Shown here: positions 33,429 through 43,195 of the stretch, piece by piece
Numbering within the stretch: position 1 is the first letter of the stretch
Layout of the letters: every line of letters starts with the position of its first letter
Assembly: GCF_003063625.1 (NCBI RefSeq)
Contig: NZ_CP026604.1
Coordinates: forward strand, 5,310,065 to 5,374,064
Direction: 5' to 3'
Length of the DNA: 64,000 bases
From: Saccharobesus litoralis
Lineage (GTDB): Bacteria > Pseudomonadota > Gammaproteobacteria > Enterobacterales > Alteromonadaceae
Notes under the pieces: model-generated
Told to the model about the DNA's origin: nothing
What the model saw: the letters and a program-made list of their open reading frames with translations, nothing else
Database searches by the model: none
Translations under genes and position numbers: made by a program

Positions 33429-33974
33429 ATGTCATTTAGCGAAAATAATCTGGTCTGGCTAGACTTAGAGATGACCGGATTGGATCCGGAAACCGATAAA
33501 GTTCTGGAAATTGCAACCATAGTAACCGACAGCGAACTTAATATAATTGCTGAAGGACCTGTGTTTGCCATTCATCAACCAGATGAAATACTCGACAACA
33601 TGGATGAATGGTGCGTAACGCAGCATGGTAAGTCTGGTTTAACTGAACGCTGTCGCCAAAGTGACGTCGACGAGTTACAAGCGCAATTAAAAACCATTGA
33701 TTTTCTCAAACAATATGTTCCGGCTGGTAAATCACCGATGTGTGGCAATAGCATAGGTCAGGATCGCCGTTTTATGTTTGTGCACATGCCTGTGTTAGAA
33801 GAATTCTTCCACTATCGTAATTTGGATGTCAGTACAGTTAAAGAGTTAGCTCGTCGCTGGCGCCCTGAATTGGTATCGGATTACCGTAAAAAAGGCGTGC
33901 ACTTAGCGCTTGACGATATTTACGAATCCATTGAAGAATTAGCCCGCTACAAAGAAAAGTTTTTCAATATTTAA
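33429..33974 (+). CDS. orn: Oligoribonuclease
   Basis: 181 residues, a DEDDh 3'-5' exonuclease. The first metal-binding residues are Asp12 and Glu14 in [10 protein letters not shown], and the C-terminal [14 protein letters not shown] carries the His and Asp. It degrades 2-5 base RNA fragments, including the pGpG made when EAL enzymes break c-di-GMP, and an EAL protein is encoded at 37493. It is divergent from rsgA. Confidence 0.98.
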   Translation: MSFSENNLVWLDLEMTGLDPETDKVLEIATIVTDSELNIIAEGPVFAIHQPDEILDNMDEWCVTQHGKSGLTERCRQSDVDELQAQLKTIDFLKQYVPAGKSPMCGNSIGQDRRFMFVHMPVLEEFFHYRNLDVSTVKELARRWRPELVSDYRKKGVHLALDDIYESIEELARYKEKFFNI

Positions 33975-33982
33975 AAAAAGGC

Positions 33983-34010
33983 TTGCATTCGAATTTAATC
34001 TGTATAGAAT
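33983..34010 (+). promoter_or_regulatory. tRNA-Gly promoter
   Basis: -35 TTGCAT (33983-33988) and -10 TAGAAT (34005-34010) are separated by 16 bases and followed directly by GCGCC. The same -10 and discriminator occur in rRNA promoter P2. Confidence 0.8.
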
Positions 34011-34063
34011 GCGCCAGCACTTGAGCGGTACACATCGCTTAAGTGCTTGAATCCTTTCAGGAT

Positions 34064-34139
34064 GCGGCTGTAGCTCAGTTGGTAGAGCACAACCTTGCCA
34101 AGGTTGGGGTCACGAGTTCGAGTCTCGTTAGCCGCTCCA
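34064..34139 (+). tRNA. glyV: tRNA-Gly (anticodon GCC)
   Basis: 76 bases with encoded CCA, a GCGGCTGTAGC start and anticodon GCC within CTTGCCAAG. It stands alone downstream of orn with its own promoter. Confidence 0.97.
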
Positions 34140-34555
34140 AATTCTCTTTTATCTTTTTTACTTTCCTAACTAGTCCCCTAAATCAAAAGCCTTGAACGGT
34201 TGAATTTATAACCACTTGCTAAACGATAGGGTCAATTTTACATCAACAAACCTTGTGCCAGCCGAAATAAATTCGGCCCTACAATGGAACGAGGCTTTTA
34301 ATACGACGCACAGGATTTTGTTGTTTTACTTTTGGGTCAGCAAGGTTTGCAGGCACTGCAAGCATAAAAACTCACCAACAAAAACGAGATATTTTACAAC
34401 GGTTATATTCCACAAAATAATTTGCCTAATCTCAATCATCAATCGAGCATAGGGGCTATCTTAGCTACAGATTAAAAAAATTTAGACTAGCCGATGAGCA
34501 TATCAAAAGGTAATATCAAAACCTGATTTCACCTTCACAATAAAAGGATTTATGC
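34140..34555. other. Intergenic region with a REP-like hairpin
   Basis: About 415 bases between tRNA-Gly and the S9 peptidase. The only structure I see is GCCGAA/TTCGGC (34261-34277) within CAGCCGAAATAAATTCGGCC, resembling the short palindromes of REP sequences. A 78-codon open frame at 34216-34452 crosses this hairpin and looks random. Confidence 0.45.
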
Positions 34556-36499
34556 ATGCGAATTACGCGTATCTTCACTGTTTTTTTGGCATTAATCAGT
34601 ATGAGTGTTTTAGCTCAGTCACCTAAGCATTTGCCACTTGAAGCCTATGGAACCTTGCCAGAAGTCAGTATGGTAAGAATTTCACCTAGCGGAAAACGAG
34701 TCGCTATGAGGTATACAAAAGATGATAAAGATTTACTGTTCGTACGCGAAGTTGCCTCAGGAAAAACCATTAGCGGTGTCAACTTATCTGGCATAACCGC
34801 AGAAGATGCCTACTTTATCGATGAAACACGCATCATAATTCGAGCATCTGAATATCGTGCTATTTTCGGTTATCAAGGTAAGCATGATGTCAGTACCGCC
34901 TTTGTGTTTGATGCCGATACAAAAAAAATGCGTCAACTGCTTATCCCTGGCTATGGCATCTATCGCGGGCAAACGGGATTAGGCAGCATAGTCGGCTTAT
35001 CACCCGACAAAGAGTACGCCTATATGCCAGCTTATCTAGGTGACGATAACCGTATGCATGAGGTACCTAAAATGACCCTCACGCGTGTCACCCTAAACAA
35101 AAAACGCAAACCAAGAGCCATAAAAAAGGGAACCGCAGATGCCATTGATTTCTTTGTTGATGAAAAGGGCGAAATTCTAGTCCGCGAAAGATTCAATAAC
35201 GAAAAAAACCTACACCGTATTCAACGCTATGATGATGGAGAATGGGTAGATATATTTTCTGAAACAACACCATACCGAACTAAAGGCTTTGTCGGCTTAA
35301 CTCCTGATAGGCAATCGCTTGTGATGATCGCCAACGGCCAAAATGGTCGCGATGCTTACTACACCATGGCAATTAAAGATGGCAGCATAACAGGGCCTTT
35401 ATTTTCGCGAGAAGATGCCGACGTTGAACGTGTACTCACTGACATCCAGCGCATTGTATATGGAGTGCAATACTCGGGCTTCAAACCTACTTATGCTTTC
35501 TTCGATAAAAAACTAGAAAAAGTCTTTACCGCTATTCAACAAGCCATGCCAGACAATAGTTTTAGAATTGATGACTATACGCCTGATTGGCAGCAAATTT
35601 TATTCTACATGGAAGGTGAATCATCTTCAGGTGATTACTTCTTGTTTACCAACAATGATTTTGTACATGTCGCTAGTGCTAGACCTCAAGTAGACGCCAG
35701 CTTTGTTAACCCTGTTTTGATTACTGAATATAAAGCGCGTGACGGTTTAACTATTCCCGCTTTAGTAACAACACCAAAGGTTGCGCAAGGCAAACCAAGT
35801 CAATTACCCGCTATTATGTTCCCACATGGTGGCCCTGAGTCTTACGATAAATATGGTTTTCACTGGCTTGCTCAATACTTTGCAAACCGCGGTTTTGTTG
35901 TGATCCAACCGCAATTTAGAGGCTCTGAAGGGTTTGGCGCCGAGCATGTGTTAAAAGGTCGTGGCGAATGGGGTAAAAAAATGCAGGATGACCTTACAGA
36001 CGGCGTAAACCACTTAGCACAGCAAGGCATGATAGATCCTGATCGAGTCTGTATTGTGGGGATCAGTTATGGCGGTTATGCGGCATTAGCAGGTGCAACG
36101 TTTACCCCTGAGGTATACAAATGTGTTGTATCTATTAACGGTGTCAGCGATGTTGAAGAAATGATCGACGACGAAAAACGAGAGTACGGCTCAGATCACT
36201 GGGTGGTGGCTTATTGGAAAGATGTCATTGATAAGCAAAAATTAGGTGACGATTTCCTAGAATCTATTTCGCCAATCAATCACGTGAAAAAAGTCAAAGC
36301 TCCTATTTTATTAGTTCATGGTGAAGATGACTCAGTCGTCCCTTTTGAACAATCAGACGACATGTATGATGAACTAGATGATGAAGATAAAGAGGTAACT
36401 TTCGTTGAATTAGAAGATGAAGGACACTCTCTGCTAAAAAACAAAACACGTTTACAAACATTAAAGGCTATCGATAAATTTATTCACAAACACATCTAA
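34556..36499 (+). CDS. Secreted S9 family serine peptidase
   Basis: 647 residues with a signal peptide (about 1-20, cleaved near VLA-QS), so probably periplasmic. Residues about 30-380 form a beta-propeller-like part and about 390-647 the alpha/beta-hydrolase domain. The catalytic triad reads Ser504 (GISYGGYA), Asp592 (HGEDDSVVP) and His624 (EGHSLL), as in acylaminoacyl or dipeptidyl peptidases. It releases short peptides from peptide substrates; specificity unknown. Alone on the plus strand. Confidence 0.92.
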   Translation: MRITRIFTVFLALISMSVLAQSPKHLPLEAYGTLPEVSMVRISPSGKRVAMRYTKDDKDLLFVREVASGKTISGVNLSGITAEDAYFIDETRIIIRASEYRAIFGYQGKHDVSTAFVFDADTKKMRQLLIPGYGIYRGQTGLGSIVGLSPDKEYAYMPAYLGDDNRMHEVPKMTLTRVTLNKKRKPRAIKKGTADAIDFFVDEKGEILVRERFNNEKNLHRIQRYDDGEWVDIFSETTPYRTKGFVGLTPDRQSLVMIANGQNGRDAYYTMAIKDGSITGPLFSREDADVERVLTDIQRIVYGVQYSGFKPTYAFFDKKLEKVFTAIQQAMPDNSFRIDDYTPDWQQILFYMEGESSSGDYFLFTNNDFVHVASARPQVDASFVNPVLITEYKARDGLTIPALVTTPKVAQGKPSQLPAIMFPHGGPESYDKYGFHWLAQYFANRGFVVIQPQFRGSEGFGAEHVLKGRGEWGKKMQDDLTDGVNHLAQQGMIDPDRVCIVGISYGGYAALAGATFTPEVYKCVVSINGVSDVEEMIDDEKREYGSDHWVVAYWKDVIDKQKLGDDFLESISPINHVKKVKAPILLVHGEDDSVVPFEQSDDMYDELDDEDKEVTFVELEDEGHSLLKNKTRLQTLKAIDKFIHKHI

Positions 36500-36512
36500 C
36501 CTTAGATGCATT

Positions 36513-36543
36513 TAGCTATCATCCAACAATAGGGTGATAGCTA
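36513..36543 (+). terminator. Hairpin after the S9 peptidase gene
   Basis: A 12-bp stem with one G-T pair (TAGCTATCATCC and GGGTGATAGCTA, 36513-36524 and 36532-36543) follows the stop codon. There is no T-run, so it may be a weak terminator or an RNA end-protecting hairpin. Confidence 0.5.
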
Positions 36544-36660
36544 CAATTAATTCCCCCTTCCAATCATCAAACACCGATTTTGGCTCACACCTTTGCACTT
36601 GCACTCCTTGTTACATCTAAATATAGTTATATTTAAAAGGGGATAAACAAAACCGACACT

Positions 36661-37485
36661 ATGAATTTTCAAAACTACGAGATTGTATTAAATAATAACA
36701 ACCCACAATTTGATGTAAAAACGGCTATTTCGTTAGCCGTTTTGTGTGAGCTTGCCTACAGCGATAACGAAACCATTGTTAATACTTGCCAAAATTGGGG
36801 ATACGCAAATAGCAGTATGATCTCGGTAACGAAAGGCAGTGATATAGACACACAAGCCTTTGTTATGGCTAATGAACAAAATTTAGTTATTGCCTTTAGA
36901 GGAACATCAGATATAGCTGACTGGAAAACCAACATTCGTGCAGAACGACAGCCAGGGCCTTTATTTGACACACTTGCCCATGTCGGATTTCAGGAAGCAC
37001 TATATCCAGCTGTACTTCCCTTAATAAATGCAGTAAATCAACACCGAACTCAACAGCAAAATATATGGATTACCGGCCATAGTCTAGGCGGGGCATTATG
37101 CTCTTTGTTTGCCGGCATGCTGATTGAAAACAGCATACCGGTCACAGCAATATACACATTCGCTAGTCCAAGACCTGCCGACAAAGCGTTTGCCAATCAA
37201 CTTAATGCAGCATTAAACACATGCCATTTTAGAGTAGCTAATCAAGAAGATTTAATCCCTCACCTTCCCCCGGAGCCTTTATTTGCTCATTCCGGACAAC
37301 GCGTCATTTTAAAGCCCGAGCAACAAGTTTGCCATGAACATGACTCTTGGCTATTAAGCCAAGTTGATGCAATTAAACATTTTGCCGATGATATAAGCTC
37401 GGCGGACAGTTTGGTTGACTTTCATGTGCTAAACGGCGGGCCACAAAGTTATATACCCAGATTAAAAAACCTGTTGAACAACTAA
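36661..37485 (+). CDS. Lipase class 3 family protein
   Basis: 274 residues. The nucleophile Ser141 lies in ITGHSLGGALCS and an oxyanion-side motif AFRGTSD precedes it. The alpha/beta-hydrolase His is probably in the last 30 residues (DFHVLNGGP). No signal peptide is seen, so it appears cytoplasmic or exported by an unseen route. Substrate unknown. It ends 7 bases before the convergent GGDEF/EAL gene. Confidence 0.85.
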   Translation: MNFQNYEIVLNNNNPQFDVKTAISLAVLCELAYSDNETIVNTCQNWGYANSSMISVTKGSDIDTQAFVMANEQNLVIAFRGTSDIADWKTNIRAERQPGPLFDTLAHVGFQEALYPAVLPLINAVNQHRTQQQNIWITGHSLGGALCSLFAGMLIENSIPVTAIYTFASPRPADKAFANQLNAALNTCHFRVANQEDLIPHLPPEPLFAHSGQRVILKPEQQVCHEHDSWLLSQVDAIKHFADDISSADSLVDFHVLNGGPQSYIPRLKNLLNN

Positions 37486-37492
37486 ACACAAG

Positions 37493-39730
37493 CTAATCAA
37501 GCGAGAAGCCTTCCAATTTTAACCAAGCTAACGCCTGCTGCTTGTGATTAAACTGCTCTCGTTTATACCCAGCAGCGCAAGGTGTCATTAATTTAATTTG
37601 ATAGTTGGCGATCTCAGAATCGCCAACGATATAAGCTTCTCGATTCAGTCCACCTTCCAGTAATACAGAAGCATTTTTTATCACCGCATTCTGCAACTCC
37701 AGTGTTCCAGGGTACCATTGAGTTACATCTACGACAGTCGCCCAACTTTGCCCTAATATAGGAGCAACTAAACTGGTTATATCTTCAAACATGGTTAGAA
37801 CAGCATCGCTACTCACATGCCCTTTGATGTAAATAAAAAGAATATTCTTTTCTAACTTTAACTTATAGGGCTGCTCATTAACCGCCAACTGTAAATTATT
37901 CAGGTTTAAATAGCTTAACAAGTCGTCAATCGCCAAGGGTTTAGAAAACAAATAGCCTTGAAAATAGTCAACGCCATTTTGGCGCAACCATTCCAGTTGA
38001 GGCGAAACCTCTACCCCTTCCGCAACTAATTGCAAATTCATACCTTTTGCTAAGCCAATAATCGAATTAACAATACATTGATCATCATAAGAATCTGGCA
38101 AGCCATCGACAAAGGTTTTATCTATTTTAATTTTGCTAACCGGTAGATGTTTTAAACGTGATAACGAAGAGTACCCTGTACCAAAATCATCAATAGATAA
38201 TTTTACACCTAGGTTAGATAATGCCTCTAACTGATTGCGGACAATATCCGAGTCTTGACTAATTAACTCTTCAACAATTTCTAACTCCAAACCACATGCT
38301 GGTACATGATACTGATTTAATAAAGCGAGTATTTCATTAGCTAAATTAACATCATATAACTGCTCTGAGGCCAAATTGACAGAAATCCATTGAATAGTGG
38401 TAGCCTGTTCAGTTAAGCGTTGATAATCACGACAAGCGGCTTCAAGCATCACAGAGCCTAGGCGGTTCATTAACCCGAGCTTAGAAATTAAAGGCAAAAA
38501 TTTAAAGGGAGGCACCATGCCCTGAGTAGGGTGCTGCCAACGAACTAGTGCCTCTACACCTTTTACCGTCCCTGTTTCACTACAAATAATAGGTTGGTAA
38601 AATGGGATAAATTGGCGCTTGTCAAAAGCGCTCAATATTTCTTTTTCAATGTTTTGATCTTCCAATAAGGCTTCTAGCCACGACTGAGAAAACAATTGAT
38701 ATCCACCGCGCTCAATTTCTTTAGCGCGTTTTAACGCAATTTCAGCCGCCCGAATCGGATCAATTAACTCATCGCCATTAATGTCAGATGCAATACCAAT
38801 TGTACAACTGATATCAAATTGCTGCTGCTTATCCAAATATATGGGTTGCTGTAATTCTTTTTGGATGGCCTCAACCACTTTATTTAAGTCACCGGGATAG
38901 AGCATAACCGGCATCCACAGAGCAAAAGTATCGCCATGAATACGAGAAAGCGCACAATCATATGCTTTGGCTATTTTATTGAATTTTTCGCCAATCGCTT
39001 TCAATATTGTGTCAGCCGTAGCCGCACCATACAAATCGTTAACTTGAGTAAAATAGTCGATACCAATCACGTACAAACTACTAAAACAATTGCGCCGCTG
39101 GGTGCGACTGATATCACGTGTAATACGCTGTTGAAAAAACTGACGACTTTCTAATCCCGTTAGCACATCAAATTTTTCTAGCATCTCGACTTGTTGATGA
39201 GCTTTTAGCCATGCCTCATGCTCGTTCATCAATGAAATGGCATCAGCTACCGAGGCTGCAAAAGATAATTCAGCAATATCCCAGTGGCGGATAGAGCCAA
39301 CATGCTCAAGACACAGCACCCCTTTAAACACCCCATTTGTAAAAATGGGCGCATCTAGCATGGCTTTTATATTTAATGGTATTAAATAGCTTTCAGTGAA
39401 TTCTTTAGTGCGGGTATCCGTTTGCGCATCAAAAGCATCTATTAATTTTGTCTGCTCTATGGCATTAAAGTAGCTTGGGTGATCTTCTTTATAAAGGATC
39501 AAATCACTTTGGTACTCTGTAGTTGACTTAATAAATAACAATTCACAGCAAATGGCTTGGTTATCTTCCGTTAAATTCCAAACACTCACCCGTTCAACAT
39601 CAAGCTGATTGGCGCATAGTTTCAATAAGTTACGTAATTTCAGGCGACGCTCTTTTTGCGCATAACTGGTTTCGCGCGTTAAAGATATAATACCGCTATG
39701 TAAATGTTTAAATTTATGATTAAGATCCAT
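37493..39730 (-). CDS. GAF-GGDEF-EAL protein with degenerate GGDEF and an added C-terminal domain
   Basis: 745 residues: GAF-like sensor (about 25-170), GGDEF domain (about 205-345), EAL domain (about 360-610) and a further domain (about 620-745). The GGDEF signature is HGDTF (265-269), so diguanylate cyclase activity is unlikely. The EAL domain keeps Glu393 (EAL), IDDFGTGYSS, the KIDKTFV lysine, AEGVE and YFQGYLF, so c-di-GMP phosphodiesterase activity is likely. The last 120 residues resemble a STAS/SpoIIAA-like fold, with DVTQWYPG and a terminal WLK. No transmembrane segment, so cytoplasmic. Confidence 0.9.
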   Translation of the reverse strand: MDLNHKFKHLHSGIISLTRETSYAQKERRLKLRNLLKLCANQLDVERVSVWNLTEDNQAICCELLFIKSTTEYQSDLILYKEDHPSYFNAIEQTKLIDAFDAQTDTRTKEFTESYLIPLNIKAMLDAPIFTNGVFKGVLCLEHVGSIRHWDIAELSFAASVADAISLMNEHEAWLKAHQQVEMLEKFDVLTGLESRQFFQQRITRDISRTQRRNCFSSLYVIGIDYFTQVNDLYGAATADTILKAIGEKFNKIAKAYDCALSRIHGDTFALWMPVMLYPGDLNKVVEAIQKELQQPIYLDKQQQFDISCTIGIASDINGDELIDPIRAAEIALKRAKEIERGGYQLFSQSWLEALLEDQNIEKEILSAFDKRQFIPFYQPIICSETGTVKGVEALVRWQHPTQGMVPPFKFLPLISKLGLMNRLGSVMLEAACRDYQRLTEQATTIQWISVNLASEQLYDVNLANEILALLNQYHVPACGLELEIVEELISQDSDIVRNQLEALSNLGVKLSIDDFGTGYSSLSRLKHLPVSKIKIDKTFVDGLPDSYDDQCIVNSIIGLAKGMNLQLVAEGVEVSPQLEWLRQNGVDYFQGYLFSKPLAIDDLLSYLNLNNLQLAVNEQPYKLKLEKNILFIYIKGHVSSDAVLTMFEDITSLVAPILGQSWATVVDVTQWYPGTLELQNAVIKNASVLLEGGLNREAYIVGDSEIANYQIKLMTPCAAGYKREQFNHKQQALAWLKLEGFSLD

Positions 39731-40113
39731 AACCTACAACTAGCACAAAATCTTTTGCTAAATTATCAGCTTAGTTCATATTTCTAAAAATATTAGATCT
39801 GACTTCAACCTTTTCAGTGGCCAATAGCATTTATTGTTAAACCATCATCATGCCCTAGAGCTTTCAGCAATTTTTCATGACAATGACAAAGCCAGTAAAA
39901 TCTGCGCCTTGCGCTGTTAACCGTGCCCCTCGACACTCACTTTTACGAACAAATGTAATGTTTATTCACTTAACAGACTCTATCACCCGTCATTTACCGC
40001 AAATAACTACCAATCATCTTTTTTTGCGTTAACATTTTGTAACATCTTAGCTAACAGCATTTCAGTAAATCTCTGTTAAGCTTAATATCAAAACAAAATA
40101 AATGTGTATAACT
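39731..40113. other. Divergent promoter region, no gene seen
   Basis: About 380 bases between the GGDEF/EAL gene and the S41 peptidase gene. No open frame, RNA gene or repeat stands out; promoters for both flanking genes must lie here. Confidence 0.5.
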
Positions 40114-41493
40114 ATGAAAAAGTTAGCCATCTTTCTCTCGTCTGCTTTAGTACTGACCGCCTGTGGTGGTGGCAGTAATAACCAAACGGTGTCTCCAATA
40201 GGTTCACCCAATGACCAAATTGATTGCAACGACCAAACGCAAGTGAATCAAAGCTGGTATGATTTTTTAACTAATAATTACCTATGGCCAGATGAACTTA
40301 AAAGCGACATTAACCCCGCTGATTACTCATCTACCGCCGCGTTTTTAAACGCCTTTCGCTCAGATAACGATGAGTACAGTTTTGTTCTCCCTACCGAGCA
40401 ATGGCAAGCTCGCACTCAAGGTAACGTATTCGGCTATGGAATGAGTTTAGATTATAGTGAAGCCAACGATTACATTAGAGTGATTTTTGTTTTTAAAGAT
40501 TCAGGCGCGGAACTAGGCGGCTTAGCAAGAGGCTCACGTATTACCGAGATAGGTGATAACTCAGCTAGCGATATTATTTCGTGGGCAAAATCAGGCGATG
40601 CTCGCTTTAATCAAGTTTTTGGTCCGGATACAGAAGGCCATCAAATCAATATAAAATGGTTATCACCTAACGATACAGAACATACTGCAAGCATTACTAA
40701 AGGCAGCATTAACGCCAATACCGTAATGGCAACAACCAGTATCGACACCAACATTGGGAAAGTCGGCTATTTGTCTTTTCAGCATGGCTTTAACCAACCT
40801 TCAGCAAAAGAGCTAGACGTAGCATTTACCACCTTACGCCAAGCAAATGTTAGCGAGCTAATATTAGATTTACGCTATAACGGTGGTGGCAGAGTCGATA
40901 TTTCAGGACGGCTCGCAGCATACATTGCCGGCCAACAAACGAAAGATCAGGTCTATCTCAACTACATTTACAACAACACAGTGCAACAAAGCATAATTGG
41001 TGAATATGGCCAAGACGCTTTAGTCAGGCGTTTTGATGATGCTTCTCTCTTCGATCCCGAATTAGGCGCCAGTAATTTTGCTACCATATATAACAATGCG
41101 CTTAATTTAAATCGCGTTGTCATTTTAACTAGCGCCGCTACGTGCTCGGCCAGCGAGTTAGTCATTAATGGCTTAGCGCCTTATATTGATGTTGTCACTA
41201 TTGGTAGCACCACCTGTGGCAAGCCTGCTGGCATGGTACCCACACCAATGTGTGATGAAACTATGGTTGCTCTTAACTTTCAAACAACCAATGCTGATAA
41301 TTTCGGTGATTATTTTCAAGGTATTGCGCCTAACTGCACAGTATCTGACGAAACAGTAAAAGATGACTGGGCGAGCTTAAATGACACGGCCTACGCAACG
41401 GCCATCAGTTATTTAGAACAAGGTAGCTGCCCTGTAACAGCCGCGAGCCAGGGCTATCGACCATTACAATCGACTCAAGGTCTAGCCTACTAA
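40114..41493 (+). CDS. S41 family peptidase lipoprotein
   Basis: 459 residues from the ATG at 40114, which gives a standard lipoprotein signal MKKLAIFLSSALVLTACGGG with the acylated Cys at position 17. An ATG 12 bases upstream is less likely. A PDZ-like segment (about 115-155) precedes the S41 core; the catalytic Ser is in ATCSASE (Ser345). A Cys-rich C-terminus may be disulfide-bonded in the periplasm. Such tail-specific-type proteases cut proteins in the envelope. Alone on the strand before motX. Confidence 0.87.
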   Translation: MKKLAIFLSSALVLTACGGGSNNQTVSPIGSPNDQIDCNDQTQVNQSWYDFLTNNYLWPDELKSDINPADYSSTAAFLNAFRSDNDEYSFVLPTEQWQARTQGNVFGYGMSLDYSEANDYIRVIFVFKDSGAELGGLARGSRITEIGDNSASDIISWAKSGDARFNQVFGPDTEGHQINIKWLSPNDTEHTASITKGSINANTVMATTSIDTNIGKVGYLSFQHGFNQPSAKELDVAFTTLRQANVSELILDLRYNGGGRVDISGRLAAYIAGQQTKDQVYLNYIYNNTVQQSIIGEYGQDALVRRFDDASLFDPELGASNFATIYNNALNLNRVVILTSAATCSASELVINGLAPYIDVVTIGSTTCGKPAGMVPTPMCDETMVALNFQTTNADNFGDYFQGIAPNCTVSDETVKDDWASLNDTAYATAISYLEQGSCPVTAASQGYRPLQSTQGLAY

Positions 41494-41618
41494 CAAGTAT
41501 TAAATGGCTACAACTTGACTATAGTTGGCAATATAATTGCTTAAATTCAGTTAACATCTTGTGGGCGTCAAAAAGTCGCCCAAATTTTATATTAACTGAC
41601 GAAGCCGTCGAGACTGCT

Positions 41619-42251
41619 ATGTTCAAGCTGTATTCACACTTATTATTTATCGCTTTGCTAATTTCACTCTGTTCAAGGCTAGTTAACGCCGACGAGCTGC
41701 GAGTTGTGCAAATTTATGAGCAAGACGATTTAATAAAATGGATTAACAACAACCAGCATTTAACGCGTGTCGTCGAAGATAAATGTCAGTTAGTGCAAGA
41801 CATTCAAGCAAGGGCAGAAATTGTAAAAACACCGGCATATCAATTCCTCTGGGGCGACATGCTGGCTTGGGGTGTTTGTATTGAGCGCAACGCCGAACTG
41901 GGTCTCTATTACATGAAAGAGGCCGCACATCAGGGCTTACCCGCAGCATTAGAACAACTTGGCCGCTATTACCACAAAGGTACCTTAGTCCAAGTTGATA
42001 TTAAACGAGCGTTAGAGTACTTACGAGAAAGTGCAGCTCAAGGCAACTTAAAAGCACAATTTCGCTTAGTGGATATGTTCAACCAAGGGTTAGGTAGCCC
42101 ACTCGATTACGAGTACGCTTATCACTGGCTACACAACGCTATTATCGTCGATAAAAAACAACATAAGCGAGCGCAAATGGCATTGGCAAAATTAGCAGAA
42201 AAAATGCCAGCCAAATTAGTTAACAAAGCTAAACGGCCACTGATCCGCTAG
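41619..42251 (+). CDS. motX: Sodium-driven polar flagellar motor protein MotX
   Basis: 210 residues from the ATG at 41619, which starts a signal peptide (MFKLYSHLLFIALLISLCSR, cleaved near VNA-DE); the open frame also runs 20 codons upstream from a TTG. Sel1-like repeats cover about 70-190. The stretches DMLAWGVCIERN, LGLYYMKEAAHQG, LPAALEQLGRYY and GSPLDYEYAYHWL match Vibrio MotX closely as I recall it. MotX sits in the periplasmic T-ring and helps place the PomA/PomB stator. No motY or stator genes are in the window. Confidence 0.85.
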   Translation: MFKLYSHLLFIALLISLCSRLVNADELRVVQIYEQDDLIKWINNNQHLTRVVEDKCQLVQDIQARAEIVKTPAYQFLWGDMLAWGVCIERNAELGLYYMKEAAHQGLPAALEQLGRYYHKGTLVQVDIKRALEYLRESAAQGNLKAQFRLVDMFNQGLGSPLDYEYAYHWLHNAIIVDKKQHKRAQMALAKLAEKMPAKLVNKAKRPLIR

Positions 42252-42256
42252 CTAGC

Positions 42257-42284
42257 TGAGGTTTACCATTCGTGATAAACCTCA
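42257..42284. terminator. Hairpin between convergent motX and cnoX
   Basis: A perfect 9-bp stem TGAGGTTTA/TAAACCTCA (42257-42265 and 42276-42284) fills the 43-base convergent gap. It is probably a shared terminator, although T-runs are weak on both sides. Confidence 0.55.
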
Positions 42285-42294
42285 AATATGGCGA

Positions 42295-43161
42295 TTAGTA
42301 CAACAAACTATACAAACGACGACGACACTTAGTTGCTAAAGGATCACCGTCCGGTAATGTTTGCAAAATATCCATAAGTATCTTTCTTGCTTCGCCATTT
42401 GCAGCGTCTAAACGCCGCGTCATTAACCCTAATAAATGGGCTAAAGCTTCCTCATTGCGCTGCACTTGGTGCAAGGCCACCGCCAATTTAACCGGTAACA
42501 TTTCGTCGCTAGGGTTATCTTTAATTTGCTGTTCAAGCGCTTGAATTTCTGGTGAGTCAGCCGCTTCCTTGGCTAGCTCTAGCTTAGCCAATAATGATTG
42601 ATAATAATCATCTTGATCAATCATCTTGATTTGGCTTAATAAACTTTCTGCTTCAGCCACTTTACCAGTGTTGACATAGACATCAATCAAAGCTTTTTGA
42701 ATATCAACTCGCTCAGGGGCTATTTCAATCGCTTGGCTTATCGGTGAATAAGCTTGTGTATATTGCTCTTGTGCTATTAAAACTTGAGCTTGCTGTAGTA
42801 GTTCATCTTCCGGCTTAGGTAAATGATTTTCTAACCACTCTTGCACTTGTGCTTGAGTTTGTTGGCCCGCTAAACCGTCAATTGGCTGGCCTTCCTTTAC
42901 TAACGCTAGCGTAGGTATTGCTTGCACACCAAATTGCATAGCAATTTGCCGCTGGCTTTCGCAATCGACTTTCGCCAGAATAATTTTACCTAAGTGTTGG
43001 CCTGCTAGATGCTCAACCACTGGCAGCAATTCCACTGACTCAGGAATGCTTTGCGCCCAAAAAAACACTAACACCAATTGAGTTTGTGATTGCTCAAGCA
43101 AAATGCTTTGAAAGTTTTCCGGTGTTAGGTCATGAATATTAGATTGTTCGTTTGGCAACAT
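42295..43161 (-). CDS. cnoX: Thioredoxin-like co-chaperone CnoX (YbbN)
   Basis: 288 residues: a thioredoxin-fold domain (about 10-110) then TPR-like helices (about 115-285), the CnoX layout. The active-site position is WAQSIPES, so the CxxC redox pair is absent, as in other CnoX proteins that act as holdases and pass clients to chaperones. It is 34 bases downstream of the receiver-HPt gene on the same strand. Confidence 0.9.
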   Translation of the reverse strand: MLPNEQSNIHDLTPENFQSILLEQSQTQLVLVFFWAQSIPESVELLPVVEHLAGQHLGKIILAKVDCESQRQIAMQFGVQAIPTLALVKEGQPIDGLAGQQTQAQVQEWLENHLPKPEDELLQQAQVLIAQEQYTQAYSPISQAIEIAPERVDIQKALIDVYVNTGKVAEAESLLSQIKMIDQDDYYQSLLAKLELAKEAADSPEIQALEQQIKDNPSDEMLPVKLAVALHQVQRNEEALAHLLGLMTRRLDAANGEARKILMDILQTLPDGDPLATKCRRRLYSLLY

Positions 43162-43195
43162 AATTTTTTATCGTTCTCTATATGCGTCTTTGCAT

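Noticed and set aside
34216-34452. 78-codon open frame after tRNA-Gly
   Set aside because: It crosses a REP-like hairpin, has no evident ribosome-binding site and no family likeness.
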